Shown one piece after another: positions 37,957 to 47,880 of a stretch of DNA of 64,000 nucleotides. The notes below the pieces were generated by a model. The model had not been told where the DNA came from. It saw nothing but the letters and a program-made list of their open reading frames with translations, and searched no databases. This stretch comes from Colwellia echini (GTDB lineage: Bacteria > Pseudomonadota > Gammaproteobacteria > Enterobacterales > Alteromonadaceae): NCBI RefSeq assembly GCF_002843355.2, contig NZ_PJAI02000005.1:166663-230662 (forward strand), given 5' to 3'. The position numbers were made by a program, and so were the translations under genes. Each line of letters opens with the position of its first letter. Within the stretch, counting starts at the first letter, position 1.

Positions 37957-40341
37957 TTATAAATTAACCACTTCAATGAAATTTTCAGGGCTGATACGAT
38001 TAGCAGCCCCCGTAGGACACGCTCTTACACAAGCGGCGCCACCTTCAACGTCTTTACACATATCGCACTTCACTGCTTTTTTTATGTTATCGCCAGCTTT
38101 TACCTGGTTATCTCCTGGCTTTTCACCCACGTTAAAAAACATTTTGCTCCAAAAGTTACTGTTTTTCTCTTTTGGATATGCCATTTGAATAACGCCATAA
38201 GGACAATTTCGTTCACAGTTACCACAGCCAATACAGCTATCGTTAATATAAACTTCACCGCCTAAACCGCCACGTTTAATGGCATCAGGTGGGCAATCAG
38301 TCATACAACTTGGGTCTTCACAATGTCGACACGAGGTTGGCACATGTACATGTGCAAAAGTAGGCCCTGCTTTGCGATTTAATCGAGAAGTCCCTTCATG
38401 CGTTGCAGCACACGCGGTTTCACAATTATCACAACCAACACAAGCATCTTCGTTAATCAGTAAAACATCGGTTGCTTCACCTAAACCTTGCTGCATTAAA
38501 AACGATAATATATCACCGGTATCTTTATCATTTTCAAGTTGGGTATTTTGTAAATGGCGCTTTTGAACCTCTAATTCCATGGTTTCGCGCAAGGTAGGCG
38601 ACTGCGCTAATAAATCATTAAATGAATCACTGTCTATTGAAATAGTTTCAGTTTTAACCGTAGCAGTAATAGTTGCTGAGCGAGTGGTATTACCTAATAT
38701 GCCCATTTCACCAACAACGTTATTGGCGGCAACGTAGGTCATCGGAATGTCTTTGTCACCGACCCGTTTTGACACAGTAACAGAGCCACTTCGGATCACA
38801 TGTAAACAATCCGCTTCATCGCCTTCTTTAAATAACACTTCATTGGGCGAGTATTGATGTAGTTGTGCTTTTGAAACAATAGGTTGTAATATTTCAATCG
38901 GCAGGTTTGGCGCAAACTTACCTTGAATAGTACGCATAATAAAGGTTTCATCTAATACACGTTTTACCGCTTCAACGGAGTTAATCAACTTGATCATGGT
39001 TCGACGCGGCGTTTCAATCACAATACAGTCATCACCTGCCAGTATTGTTGCTGAGCGCCGACGACCTGAGATTAAACTCATTTCGCCAAAGAAGTTGCCC
39101 TGCCCACTAATAATGGGTTTAGGGCCAATTTCAATCGACACGTTGCCTTGCAAGATGGTGTAGAAAGAATTGGTATAATCATTTTTTTGAAATATTTCAG
39201 CTTTAGGCTCAAAAACATGTACTGTACTGTCGAGCATTAATTCTCGAAAAACTAACGCTGACAATGGCGCAAAAACAGGTATTTGTTGTTGCATCATGCT
39301 AAGAATTTCATCAACTTCCATATCAAATGGCAATGCGGCAAGTTTAGCTTCTAATAACGGGTGATCGGCAGGGTTGATATCATTACCCAGAATGTATTCA
39401 ACGACTTCATAACCTTGGTTCATCGCTTGTTTAATTAGCGGATAACCACCTAAAGCGCCGATAACATACATGCCTTTTACATTCGATTCATACTGACTCG
39501 ACAACACAGGAATAGAGTTAGCATCACTATTTGGAAATTCAATACCGAAGGACTCAACCAGAGCGCGTGGCGGAATAGCACCTAATCGCGCAATAATACG
39601 GTCAACAGGAATAGTAACTTCGCCAGAAGCGGTTTTTAAGGTAAAGGTGCCGGGTTTATCTTGACCTGGAGTAAGGTCAACACGATGTGGGTTAGTATTG
39701 TAAAAACACTCAACCTCTTCTTTATCTATAGCAGCGGTAATTAAGTTTAAATTACCTTCTTTGGCACGAGCAAATTCGTCGCGTCGGTTAACAATGTAAA
39801 CGGTATTGTTTTGCGCTAATACTACGGCATTTTCAATAGCCGCATCACCTGCACCAACAACTACAATTGACTCATTTTTATGGTCATCAGGGTTGTCGAG
39901 GGTATATTGAACAAACTCGGCATCATCACCTTCAACACCTAATTTTCTTGGATTTCCCTGAACGCCTATGCCTAAGATAATAAACTCAGCTTTTATCACA
40001 TCACCATTAACTAAAGTAATGCTAAAATCGCCCTCTTGACCTTCAATTCCCGATACCGCGGCATTGTATTGAATATTGGCGCCTTTTGCTGCTAAGCCTT
40101 TTTCCCATTCTTCAAGAATGGCTTCTCTTTTACCGGCATCAAATGCAACGGGGCTACGCAAAGGTAAAATGCTAGGCTCAGCCATAACATGTTTACCTTT
40201 TTGATATTTTTGGATGGTATTCGCTATTTTAGGGCTAGCTTCCAATAATACATGTGAAATATCTAGCTCGGCGGCATGAGCTGCGGCGCTAATTCCGCCA
40301 GGCCCTGCACCAATTACGACAATCTTATATTGTTGAGTCAA
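37957..40341 (-). CDS. FAD/NAD(P) oxidoreductase fused to two cyclic-nucleotide domains and four [4Fe-4S] clusters
   Basis: The 794-aa protein has, in order: a thioredoxin-reductase-like FAD/NAD(P) domain (GAGPGG at 11-16, second Rossmann VVGAGDAAIEN near 162); cyclic-nucleotide domain 1 (about 370-470, GEMSLISGRRRSAT); domain 2 (about 490-595, GEMGILGNTTRSAT); and a 4x[4Fe-4S] ferredoxin part (about 635-794) with 16 Cys in CVGCDNCETAC, CRHC, CIGCGNCERNC and CDMC groups. Both nucleotide cassettes keep Glu and Arg. No CXXC disulfide is seen in the reductase part. The start is TTG with AAGG 9 nt upstream. It should move electrons from NAD(P)H to Fe-S under cAMP control; this is inference from domains. 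Confidence 0.9.
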   Translation of the reverse strand: MTQQYKIVVIGAGPGGISAAAHAAELDISHVLLEASPKIANTIQKYQKGKHVMAEPSILPLRSPVAFDAGKREAILEEWEKGLAAKGANIQYNAAVSGIEGQEGDFSITLVNGDVIKAEFIILGIGVQGNPRKLGVEGDDAEFVQYTLDNPDDHKNESIVVVGAGDAAIENAVVLAQNNTVYIVNRRDEFARAKEGNLNLITAAIDKEEVECFYNTNPHRVDLTPGQDKPGTFTLKTASGEVTIPVDRIIARLGAIPPRALVESFGIEFPNSDANSIPVLSSQYESNVKGMYVIGALGGYPLIKQAMNQGYEVVEYILGNDINPADHPLLEAKLAALPFDMEVDEILSMMQQQIPVFAPLSALVFRELMLDSTVHVFEPKAEIFQKNDYTNSFYTILQGNVSIEIGPKPIISGQGNFFGEMSLISGRRRSATILAGDDCIVIETPRRTMIKLINSVEAVKRVLDETFIMRTIQGKFAPNLPIEILQPIVSKAQLHQYSPNEVLFKEGDEADCLHVIRSGSVTVSKRVGDKDIPMTYVAANNVVGEMGILGNTTRSATITATVKTETISIDSDSFNDLLAQSPTLRETMELEVQKRHLQNTQLENDKDTGDILSFLMQQGLGEATDVLLINEDACVGCDNCETACAATHEGTSRLNRKAGPTFAHVHVPTSCRHCEDPSCMTDCPPDAIKRGGLGGEVYINDSCIGCGNCERNCPYGVIQMAYPKEKNSNFWSKMFFNVGEKPGDNQVKAGDNIKKAVKCDMCKDVEGGAACVRACPTGAANRISPENFIEVVNL

Positions 40342-40726
40342 TTTGAAGCGCCTTGAAGTTGCTTGGAGAAATACTGAATTTATCGTTAATAACGAATATA
40401 TTTAAAAATACGAACAAATGTAAGTATATGTAAATAATGTAACTTAGTCACATACATTCATTAAAATATTTTAAAAATAGACGTAAAATTAAACTATTAA
40501 AATTGGACATATGCCTAATAACCGATTTATTAAGTTAACAAGGGTTTTTACACTGTAAATTTTATAAGGCAAAACGATATCAAACGGCGTTTTGATTGAA
40601 AACACTTCAGGCTTGTAAGGTTTTATTCCCTACAACACTAGGGATTAACGAAGTACATCATTACTGATACCCGTAATATAAAATATTAGGAAATTAAGGG
40701 ATTGGGATTGGGACTTTTAAAAATAA
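40342..40726. other. Intergenic, promoter region of the cytochrome/cAMP cluster
   Basis: This stretch has no open frame. It should hold the promoter of the minus-strand cluster beginning at 40341. Bases 40570-40615 resemble 9441-9490 (TCAAACGG(C/T)GTTTTG followed by TTGAAAA), possibly a short dispersed repeat. Confidence 0.4.
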
Positions 40727-40761
40727 CAGTAGGTGGTATTTATTGTAAATACCACCTACTG
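40727..40761 (-). terminator. Terminator after the 897-aa GH13 gene
   Basis: A perfect 16-bp stem, CAGTAGGTGGTATTTA against its complement, with a 3-nt loop lies 3 bp past the stop at 40764. On the minus strand it is followed by TTATTTTTAAAAG. Confidence 0.85.
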
Positions 40762-40763
40762 CT

Positions 40764-43457
40764 TTATAACGCTTTTAGGATGATAAAAACATCATCTGCA
40801 ATACGCGGCGAGTCTGTATTTTCATTGCTAAAATGCCATTTCGATGGCGCACTCTTAAGCTCACGATAATCACCACCTTCATCTTTATCCCATGTGGTGA
40901 TGTAGATAGCGCTATTACTCCAATCAGTTATACCGAGTCGTTTACCTTCATATGTTATTTTAATTTCATCCGCTTCGTGGTTCACTTCTATTTTGGGCGT
41001 GTAATTTAACATAATCCCTTCTTGCGCCGCTGTAGCTTGCTCAGTACCAAAAACATAATTTCCCCAGCCAAAGGTCGAATGCACTAAATCCCACTCTGCA
41101 TTATTTGGCATATTTGTATTTACTAATGGTAATGCGCTATTGCCAGATTTTTTTGCGTTATCAAAATAAATGGTTAGCGCTAAATGATCGAATTGATTCG
41201 GTGGCGCCCAAGTATTTGAGGTATCGCACATTGTTAACCTTAACTCTAAAATGCTACCACCAGCTTTAACTTGGGCTGATTCAATATCTAAATAACAGTT
41301 ATCGATTTGATATTCAGGTTTTGTATAAGTGCCGCTAATGCCTTTATCATCACCAAGGTCATCTTTACTATATGCTGATGCAGAAACTAAAGTCGAAGTC
41401 ATCCAATAAGTAAATTTCTCTGATACATATTGTTGTTCTGGCCAATATATTTCTATCGAGTGTTGATGCCGACCGAGTCCGTCAAGTGGTAGTTCAGTAG
41501 TCCAATTTCCTTTACTGTCAGCAAAAAATTTAGTTGCATGTTCAATATTGCCATCAATAATTCTTAATAGATCAGCATTAGCTTGAGTCACTGTGCCACT
41601 AATATCGGCCGATTTTACATCGGTAAACTCGTTAGGTATTGGATTTACTTTTATTGATTGTGAAATTAAGTGAGTTTGGTCTTTTTCCTGACTTGCTGTG
41701 TGGCTTTGACCTGAAAAAATGAGTATCGAGCGTGCTGGCATTAACATCGTCAGATTTCCATCTGAGGCGATAAATAATGTATCTGCAACATTCTCAGCAA
41801 GTAAAATACTTGGCTCATTACTTCTCGAGAAGCTTGTTGGCAATCGGCTTAGTAACGCAGTTTCGTCTGCCGTATTAAAAATAACGTATGCTTCCTTACC
41901 TCGATATTCTCTTTTGTAAGCGAGTATACCAGGCGTAGATTCATTGACTTGAAAAAACTCAATACTACCGCGACTAAAAACTTTATCTTGTGATCTAAGC
42001 TTTGTCAGTTTTTGTATAAAGCGATACATCTCAGACTGTTGATTAAATTGATCTTGCTCTGAGCCATAACCACCGGCAAACATTGCTTGACGGCTTGATT
42101 TATGTGCTTGCTCGTCACCTTGGTATATTGTCGGTATACCAGGGATAGACATCATAAAAGCATAAGCTTGTTTTAAACCGGACATGGTGCCATTAGCGAG
42201 AAAACGCTCAACATCATGATTATCGATAAAATTAACGGCTGTGTAGGGATCTTTATACCATTTCATAGCCGCGGCAACGCGATAGGCTAAATAGGAAGTT
42301 GGACGGCCGCCTGCAAAAACCTGTTTCATATCACTATAAATGGGAAAGCCAATCGGCGCAGCTAAACGTGGATTTTCTGCTGTACCTAAATACTTAGCAA
42401 TTTTCTGCTCAGCACTGTCAGAATTAGGCAGCGACGTTTCAAACACTTCACCAAAAGTTAAAAAATTATCTCTTCCTGTCGATTTCGCGGTATTTAAAAT
42501 ACCATTTTCACTGTGTAAAAAGTCTTCGTAAAATTCTTTTTCAACATACTTTGCGGTATCAACTCTAAACGCATCAACGCCTGCATTTTTAATCCAATTA
42601 CCAAATGAGTCTTTTAATAATTCTCTAACTAAAGGGTTTCGAGTATTCATATCATCAAGACCCGACGTTTGATAGGTCGTTTCTTGTATCTCACTCGTTA
42701 CATCCTGTATCGTTGGTGTCCAATTAAAAACATTACTCAACTTATGTTCGGGGTTATTAACATCACTCAAATTTAAAGGGAATTGACTTGCTTTGATTGA
42801 AGGCAGTGACCCGATATTTTCTTTAAAGTTTTTGGTGACATTATTCTCATCATAATCACCGTCATAATAGAAAAAGTTTCCCGTATGATTTACGACAACA
42901 TCTTGGATCAGGTACATATTTTTAGAATGCAGCTTTCTCGCTAAACGCTGATAATCTTCAAGGTCTCCATAATGTTCATCTACTCTTGTAAAATCTCTCG
43001 CCCAATAACCATGATATCCCCAAAACTCAGCGATTGGATCCCACCATTGATTGGCTACTTGTGGCGTAGTCCACACCGCCGTTGCACCCAATTGCTGAAT
43101 ATAGTCAAGCTTATCAATTACTCCTTGTAAATCACCGCCGTTATATTTGTCTTTTGCCCCAAGCTCATACACGCCTGCGCCTTGGTCACTGTTTTCTTTA
43201 TTGCCATCATTGAAGCGATCAATCATCAAAAGGTAGATTATTTGATCTTGCCATTGTGGTGAAGGTACATGTAACTCCCCTTCTTCTAAGTTATTAACTG
43301 CCGTATTTTGACTGCTTAAGCTGTCATTATTTTTTTGGATTAGTGTGGTAATTTCTACTTCAGTATTTTGCTGTTCACAACCCAATAAAGGAGCTGTTGT
43401 TATTAGCGCCAGTGCTATCAAACGAGTTTTATTAAGTAACATAGTGTAAATATTCAT
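40764..43457 (-). CDS. GH13 alpha-amylase-type lipoprotein with C-terminal glucodextranase-like module
   Basis: The 897-aa lipoprotein has a lipobox Leu-Leu-Gly-Cys (Cys27) and the four GH13 regions: DVVVNHTG, FRVDTAKY (nucleophile D300), FGEVFE (acid E337) and IDNHDVERF (D415). It hydrolyses or transfers alpha-1,4-glucan outside the cytoplasm. After the barrel come an all-beta domain and a C-terminal module (about 680-895) resembling that of glucodextranases. No clear ribosome site; ATG at 43442 is an alternative start. It is divergent from a second GH13 gene, and both begin with MNIY. Confidence 0.9.
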   Translation of the reverse strand: MNIYTMLLNKTRLIALALITTAPLLGCEQQNTEVEITTLIQKNNDSLSSQNTAVNNLEEGELHVPSPQWQDQIIYLLMIDRFNDGNKENSDQGAGVYELGAKDKYNGGDLQGVIDKLDYIQQLGATAVWTTPQVANQWWDPIAEFWGYHGYWARDFTRVDEHYGDLEDYQRLARKLHSKNMYLIQDVVVNHTGNFFYYDGDYDENNVTKNFKENIGSLPSIKASQFPLNLSDVNNPEHKLSNVFNWTPTIQDVTSEIQETTYQTSGLDDMNTRNPLVRELLKDSFGNWIKNAGVDAFRVDTAKYVEKEFYEDFLHSENGILNTAKSTGRDNFLTFGEVFETSLPNSDSAEQKIAKYLGTAENPRLAAPIGFPIYSDMKQVFAGGRPTSYLAYRVAAAMKWYKDPYTAVNFIDNHDVERFLANGTMSGLKQAYAFMMSIPGIPTIYQGDEQAHKSSRQAMFAGGYGSEQDQFNQQSEMYRFIQKLTKLRSQDKVFSRGSIEFFQVNESTPGILAYKREYRGKEAYVIFNTADETALLSRLPTSFSRSNEPSILLAENVADTLFIASDGNLTMLMPARSILIFSGQSHTASQEKDQTHLISQSIKVNPIPNEFTDVKSADISGTVTQANADLLRIIDGNIEHATKFFADSKGNWTTELPLDGLGRHQHSIEIYWPEQQYVSEKFTYWMTSTLVSASAYSKDDLGDDKGISGTYTKPEYQIDNCYLDIESAQVKAGGSILELRLTMCDTSNTWAPPNQFDHLALTIYFDNAKKSGNSALPLVNTNMPNNAEWDLVHSTFGWGNYVFGTEQATAAQEGIMLNYTPKIEVNHEADEIKITYEGKRLGITDWSNSAIYITTWDKDEGGDYRELKSAPSKWHFSNENTDSPRIADDVFIILKAL

Positions 43458-43679
43458 CTCTAAGTAAGTGACTTATTATTTACATATCGTTATATGATTT
43501 GATAGACAAGATCAGGTGAATACGTATGCACATGCTTGTCTTAGTTATCATTAAGTCTTTAGGATAGGCCTTTATTATTAAACACTTATAAAGAGAAAAA
43601 TAAATTCCTTTATGAGAAGTTAAACATTCAACATGGCTAAACCACTTACGGCATTGCTATTTAACAGGATCATGTACCC
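43458..43679. promoter_or_regulatory. Divergent promoter region between two GH13 genes
   Basis: The region contains the perfect palindrome ATACGTAT (43520-43527) centred between AGACAAG (43504-43510) and CTTGTCT (43535-43541). This symmetric arrangement could be a regulator site for both genes. No regulator gene is adjacent. Confidence 0.35.
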
Positions 43680-45407
43680 ATGAATATTTATCGAACAATC
43701 GCATTAACATCGGTTAGTGCTGTGTTAACTTTTTCTACATTGGGATATACATCTTCCTTAAATCAATCACAAATACTAGAAAAATCACCTAGCAATCAGA
43801 ACACGGATTTTTATGGAACACTTAACCCTTATGCTGCTGAATCAGTATATTTCATCTTAACCGACAGATTCGTTGACGGTGATAAAACTAACAATCAAGA
43901 AAAACAAGGCGGTAAATACCCTACCTTTGATATTCCGCTTAATGGTCCTGATGGACAACAAGCTAATGTTGGCTATTTAGGTGGTGATTTTAAAGGCGTA
44001 TTAAATAACGCTGATTACATTAAAAATATGGGATTCACTTCAGTTTGGTTAACACCAATTTATGATAATCCGGATCAAGCCTTTAATGGCGGTGATAAAG
44101 TTGCTTTTGGTGAATATTATAAAGACGGTGGCAAAACAGGATATCACGGTTATTGGGCGAGTAATTTTTACGAAGTTGATGAGCATCTACCATCAAAAGG
44201 ATTAACTTTTGCCGATTTAACCAAGCAATTAAAACAACAACATGATTTAAACTTCGTGTTAGATATTGTAGCAAATCATGGCTCCCCTTCTTATACCATG
44301 ATTGAAGATCAACCCAAATTTGGCGAAATCTATAATCAAGACGGTAAGCTGATTGCTGATCATCAAAATATTCATCCTGAAAAACTTGCCCCAAATAAAC
44401 CACTGCATGCCTTTTACAATACTCATACAGGTCTTGCTCAACTATCTGATATAAATGAAAACAATGAAGCTGTGTTAGATTATTTTGAAGGTGCTTACCT
44501 TAAATGGATATCACAAGGAGCACACTCTCTAAGAGTTGATACTATAAAAGAGATGCCACACCAGTTCTGGAAAAAACTTTTCGACCGAATTCGTGTGCAC
44601 CACCCTGAAATTTTTATTTTTGGTGAAAGTTACTCCTATGAAGCCGAGTTTATAGCTGAGCATACTCGCCCTGAAAATGGTGGCGTTAGTGTTTTAGATT
44701 TTCCTGGTAGAAAAGCAATTACAGAAGTATTTGAAAATCCAGAGAGTAATTTCAGTAATATATTGTCTTACTTGCATTTAGACGACGGTATGTATCAAAA
44801 CCCTTATGAATTAATGACATTTTACGATAATCACGATATGGAGCGCATGAATGCGACAGATGAAGGTTTCATTGATGCTAATAATTGGTTGTTTACCTCT
44901 CGCGGTATACCTGTTGTTTATTATGGCTCTGAGATCAACTTTATGACTGGTGAGCCTGAGCATAAAGGTAATCGAAACTATTTAGGTCAGCAAAAAATTG
45001 AACAAGCTAAAAACCACATTATTCATCGTGAGTTAACAAATATTGCAAATATTCGTAAAAATTCTGTGGCACTACAACGAGGATTACAGGTCAATCTCGA
45101 CTTTAATAAAAACTTAGCCAGCTTCTATCGTGTTTATCAAAATGATGACGATAACCAAACCGCATTAGTACTACTTAATAAAGGCAATACAGAAGCTAAG
45201 TTCAATGTTGATAAAATGCTGAGCTCCGGCTTATGGACAGACGCTATAACTGGCAAGGAATATCTTGTTGATAACAATAATTCAGTGTTAAATATAACAG
45301 TAAAAGCACATGGCGTTAAAGTACTACTACTTAATAGCCCTATTAATAATATTGAATTACAACAACAGCTTGCACTTCAACAAAGTAAAGTACATACAAC
45401 GAAGTAA
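43680..45407 (+). CDS. Secreted GH13 alpha-amylase/cyclomaltodextrinase-type enzyme
   Basis: The 575-aa protein has an N-terminal signal segment (to about residue 24, no lipobox) and the GH13 regions DIVANHGSP, LRVDTIKE (nucleophile D287), IFGESYS (acid E316) and YDNHDMERM (D386). A C-terminal beta domain follows. The subfamily cannot be fixed; the sequence resembles CGTase/maltogenic-amylase types. AGGA is about 10 nt before the ATG. Together with its divergent neighbour it suggests starch or maltodextrin use. Confidence 0.9.
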   Translation: MNIYRTIALTSVSAVLTFSTLGYTSSLNQSQILEKSPSNQNTDFYGTLNPYAAESVYFILTDRFVDGDKTNNQEKQGGKYPTFDIPLNGPDGQQANVGYLGGDFKGVLNNADYIKNMGFTSVWLTPIYDNPDQAFNGGDKVAFGEYYKDGGKTGYHGYWASNFYEVDEHLPSKGLTFADLTKQLKQQHDLNFVLDIVANHGSPSYTMIEDQPKFGEIYNQDGKLIADHQNIHPEKLAPNKPLHAFYNTHTGLAQLSDINENNEAVLDYFEGAYLKWISQGAHSLRVDTIKEMPHQFWKKLFDRIRVHHPEIFIFGESYSYEAEFIAEHTRPENGGVSVLDFPGRKAITEVFENPESNFSNILSYLHLDDGMYQNPYELMTFYDNHDMERMNATDEGFIDANNWLFTSRGIPVVYYGSEINFMTGEPEHKGNRNYLGQQKIEQAKNHIIHRELTNIANIRKNSVALQRGLQVNLDFNKNLASFYRVYQNDDDNQTALVLLNKGNTEAKFNVDKMLSSGLWTDAITGKEYLVDNNNSVLNITVKAHGVKVLLLNSPINNIELQQQLALQQSKVHTTK

Positions 45408-45470
45408 AGTGCTATAACACTCATACTGCTGAACATAAATAAGCTATTTAGGATAAGGCAAGCTAAGATT

Positions 45471-45508
45471 AAAGATCACACTACAGCAAGTGTTTTAGTG
45501 TGATCTTT
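45471..45508 (+). terminator. Hairpin after the secreted GH13 gene
   Basis: AAAGATCACACTA pairs perfectly with TAGTGTGATCTTT (13 bp, 12-nt loop), 63 bp past the stop. The downstream T run is modest. Confidence 0.6.
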
Positions 45509-45537
45509 ACTGTGTTCTTTAGTACCAGTTATAAAGC

Positions 45538-45580
45538 AAAAAAGTTGATGATATTGAACTAACAACATCATCAACTTTTT
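45538..45580. terminator. Bidirectional terminator between GH13 and transaldolase genes
   Basis: AAAAAGTTGATGAT pairs with ATCATCAACTTTTT across a 15-nt loop. A tracts and T tracts flank it on both sides, so it can stop both converging transcripts. Confidence 0.75.
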
Positions 45581-45656
45581 ATTAAATAAACCTGAATCAT
45601 TAGACCTAATTGATTGAACCTAATTGATTAAACGCCTTTTATTCTAAATATTAAAA

Positions 45657-46610
45657 CTACAGTTTAGAACGTAAAGTCACTTCTAACTTATCTTGATCGA
45701 TTGCAAAATTACGAATACCTTCAGCAAGCTTTTCAACTGCCATCGCATCTTGGTTATGATCCCAGCGGAACTGCGCTTCAGTTAACGATTCTGGCTGTGC
45801 TTTAATATCACCACTAAAAGCTAGTTTAACTGGTACATCAGCGGTTGAAGCTTCTAATTGCTCTAATAAGCCAGGTCCAATTGTTAAACGGTCACAGCCC
45901 GCAAGTTCAAGAATCTCTTCTACGTTACGGAAACTAGCGCCCATAACAACAGTATTGTAGCCATGTTGCTTGTAGTAATTGTAAATTTCAGTAACCGAAA
46001 TAACACCTGGATCTTCAGATGGTAAGTAGCTGTCTTTACCTTCGGCTTTTTTGTACCAATCAAGAATACGGCCAACAAACGGTGAGATTAAGTAAACACC
46101 AGCTTCAGCACAAGCACGTGCTTGAGCAAAACTAAAAAGTAGTGTTAAGTTACAGTTAATGCCTTCTTTTTCTAAAGTAGCTGCAGCTCTAATACCTTCC
46201 CATGTAGAAGCTAATTTAATTAATACGCGATCATTACTGATACCAGCTTCATTATAAAGTTTAATTAATTTACGTGCTTTTACTAAAGATGATTCTTGAT
46301 CGTAAGATAAACGTGCATCAACTTCTGTTGAAATACGGCCGGGTACAGATTTTAAAATTTCTAAACCAATATTCACTGATAATTTGTCGCCAGCATCAAT
46401 AACTTGCTGATCAATATCATTAGACTGTGTTTTAGCCCAAGCAATGGCTTCGTCAATTAACGGTTGATATTCAGGAATGGAGGCGGCTTTAAGTAATAAA
46501 CTTGGATTTGTTGTAGCATCTTGCGGTGAAAACTTCTCAATTTCTGCGATATTACCAGTATCTGCTACGACTGTAGTTAACTTACTTAATTTTTGAAGCT
46601 GTGTTGTCAT
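45657..46610 (-). CDS. talB: Transaldolase
   Basis: The 317-aa protein is the standard length for TalB. The Schiff-base Lys is K132 in [11 protein letters not shown], the same number as in Escherichia coli, and [10 protein letters not shown] and [10 protein letters not shown] are family signatures. It transfers dihydroxyacetone between sedoheptulose-7-phosphate and glyceraldehyde-3-phosphate in the pentose-phosphate pathway. AGAG lies about 8 nt before the ATG. It stands alone between two terminator regions. Confidence 0.97.
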   Translation of the reverse strand: MTTQLQKLSKLTTVVADTGNIAEIEKFSPQDATTNPSLLLKAASIPEYQPLIDEAIAWAKTQSNDIDQQVIDAGDKLSVNIGLEILKSVPGRISTEVDARLSYDQESSLVKARKLIKLYNEAGISNDRVLIKLASTWEGIRAAATLEKEGINCNLTLLFSFAQARACAEAGVYLISPFVGRILDWYKKAEGKDSYLPSEDPGVISVTEIYNYYKQHGYNTVVMGASFRNVEEILELAGCDRLTIGPGLLEQLEASTADVPVKLAFSGDIKAQPESLTEAQFRWDHNQDAMAVEKLAEGIRNFAIDQDKLEVTLRSKL

Positions 46611-46866
46611 GTTATTTCTCTGATGATTTATTTAATAAAGGTTTAACATATATAGTACCATTTCAACTCACGAAGCGAGCACTTCATGTTTCAATTGGTA
46701 TACATAAAACGATGTGCTAAAAGTATCAACTTACACGAACAATTGAAACAAGGATTTAAAGAAAATCACATGTTATTATATTTTTCTAGTTAACGGATTA
46801 AGATCCCTGTAAATTAAAACTGTTTAAAACTTACTTAATGTTACCTCAAAAATAAAAAGGATTTTC

Positions 46867-47844
46867 ATGGCTGGTGCAAGCTTACTTACGTTATTAGATG
46901 ATATTGCAATGTTACTTGATGATATTGCTGTTTTATCAAAAGTTGCCGCTAAAAAAACCGCTGGCGTATTAGGTGATGATTTAGCCGTAAACGCCGAGCA
47001 GTTATCAGGTAGTTTAAAAGCAGATAGAGAGCTCCCTGTTGTTTGGGCTGTTTTTAAAGGCTCTATGCTTAACAAAGCAATATTAGTACCTATAGCCCTT
47101 TTGTTGAGTTACTTTCTGCCAATTATGATCATGCCACTGTTAATGATTGGGGGTGCTTATTTATGTTACGAAGGTTTTGAAAAAGTTTGGCATGCCTTTG
47201 CCCATAAAGCTGAGAAAAAACTAGAGCATGAAAAACATGTTGAAGCACTGCAAGATGAAAATGTAGATATTGCCGTTTATGAAAAAGATAAAATTAAAGG
47301 TGCAATCCGCACTGACTTTATTCTCTCTGCAGAAATAATCATTATTGCTTTAGGTACGGTTTCAGAGCAACCTATAACAACTCAAATATCTGTATTGGTG
47401 TTTATCGCAATTTTAATGACAGTAGGTGTTTATGGTTTAGTTGCCGGTATTGTAAAAATTGATGATGGCGGTCTTTTACTCATTAAAGATAAATCAGTCA
47501 ATATATTAGGAAAAGCAAAGCGAGCCTTAGGTTATGCGATGATAGCTTTTGCACCTAAGCTAATGAAGTTTTTGGCTATTGCAGGCACAATTGCTATGTG
47601 GCTTGTTGGTGGCTCTTTAATTACCCATGGCGTACCTTCTTTACACCATGTGATTGAATCAGCAACACAAATGGCTGGTAATATTCCATTTTTTAACAGC
47701 TTTTGGCTTGCTATTACACCAATGTTTATTGATCTTGTTATTGGATTTATTTTAGGTGCACTTTTAGTCTTTATTTCTTTGGGAGTAACTAAAGTACTCG
47801 CAAACAATTCAACTAAGGGTAATAGTAAAAATTCGCCTAAATAA
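46867..47844 (+). CDS. DUF808 inner-membrane protein (YedI-like)
   Basis: The 325-aa protein opens with the highly conserved MAGASLLTLLDDIA segment and has about six membrane segments. This matches the DUF808/YedI family, whose biochemical role is unknown. AAGGA lies 5 nt before the ATG. It converges on the quinone oxidoreductase gene with a 36-bp gap. Confidence 0.9.
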   Translation: MAGASLLTLLDDIAMLLDDIAVLSKVAAKKTAGVLGDDLAVNAEQLSGSLKADRELPVVWAVFKGSMLNKAILVPIALLLSYFLPIMIMPLLMIGGAYLCYEGFEKVWHAFAHKAEKKLEHEKHVEALQDENVDIAVYEKDKIKGAIRTDFILSAEIIIIALGTVSEQPITTQISVLVFIAILMTVGVYGLVAGIVKIDDGGLLLIKDKSVNILGKAKRALGYAMIAFAPKLMKFLAIAGTIAMWLVGGSLITHGVPSLHHVIESATQMAGNIPFFNSFWLAITPMFIDLVIGFILGALLVFISLGVTKVLANNSTKGNSKNSPK

Positions 47845-47880
47845 AGTTACGGCTTAACTATCACTATTAACTCAATACTT

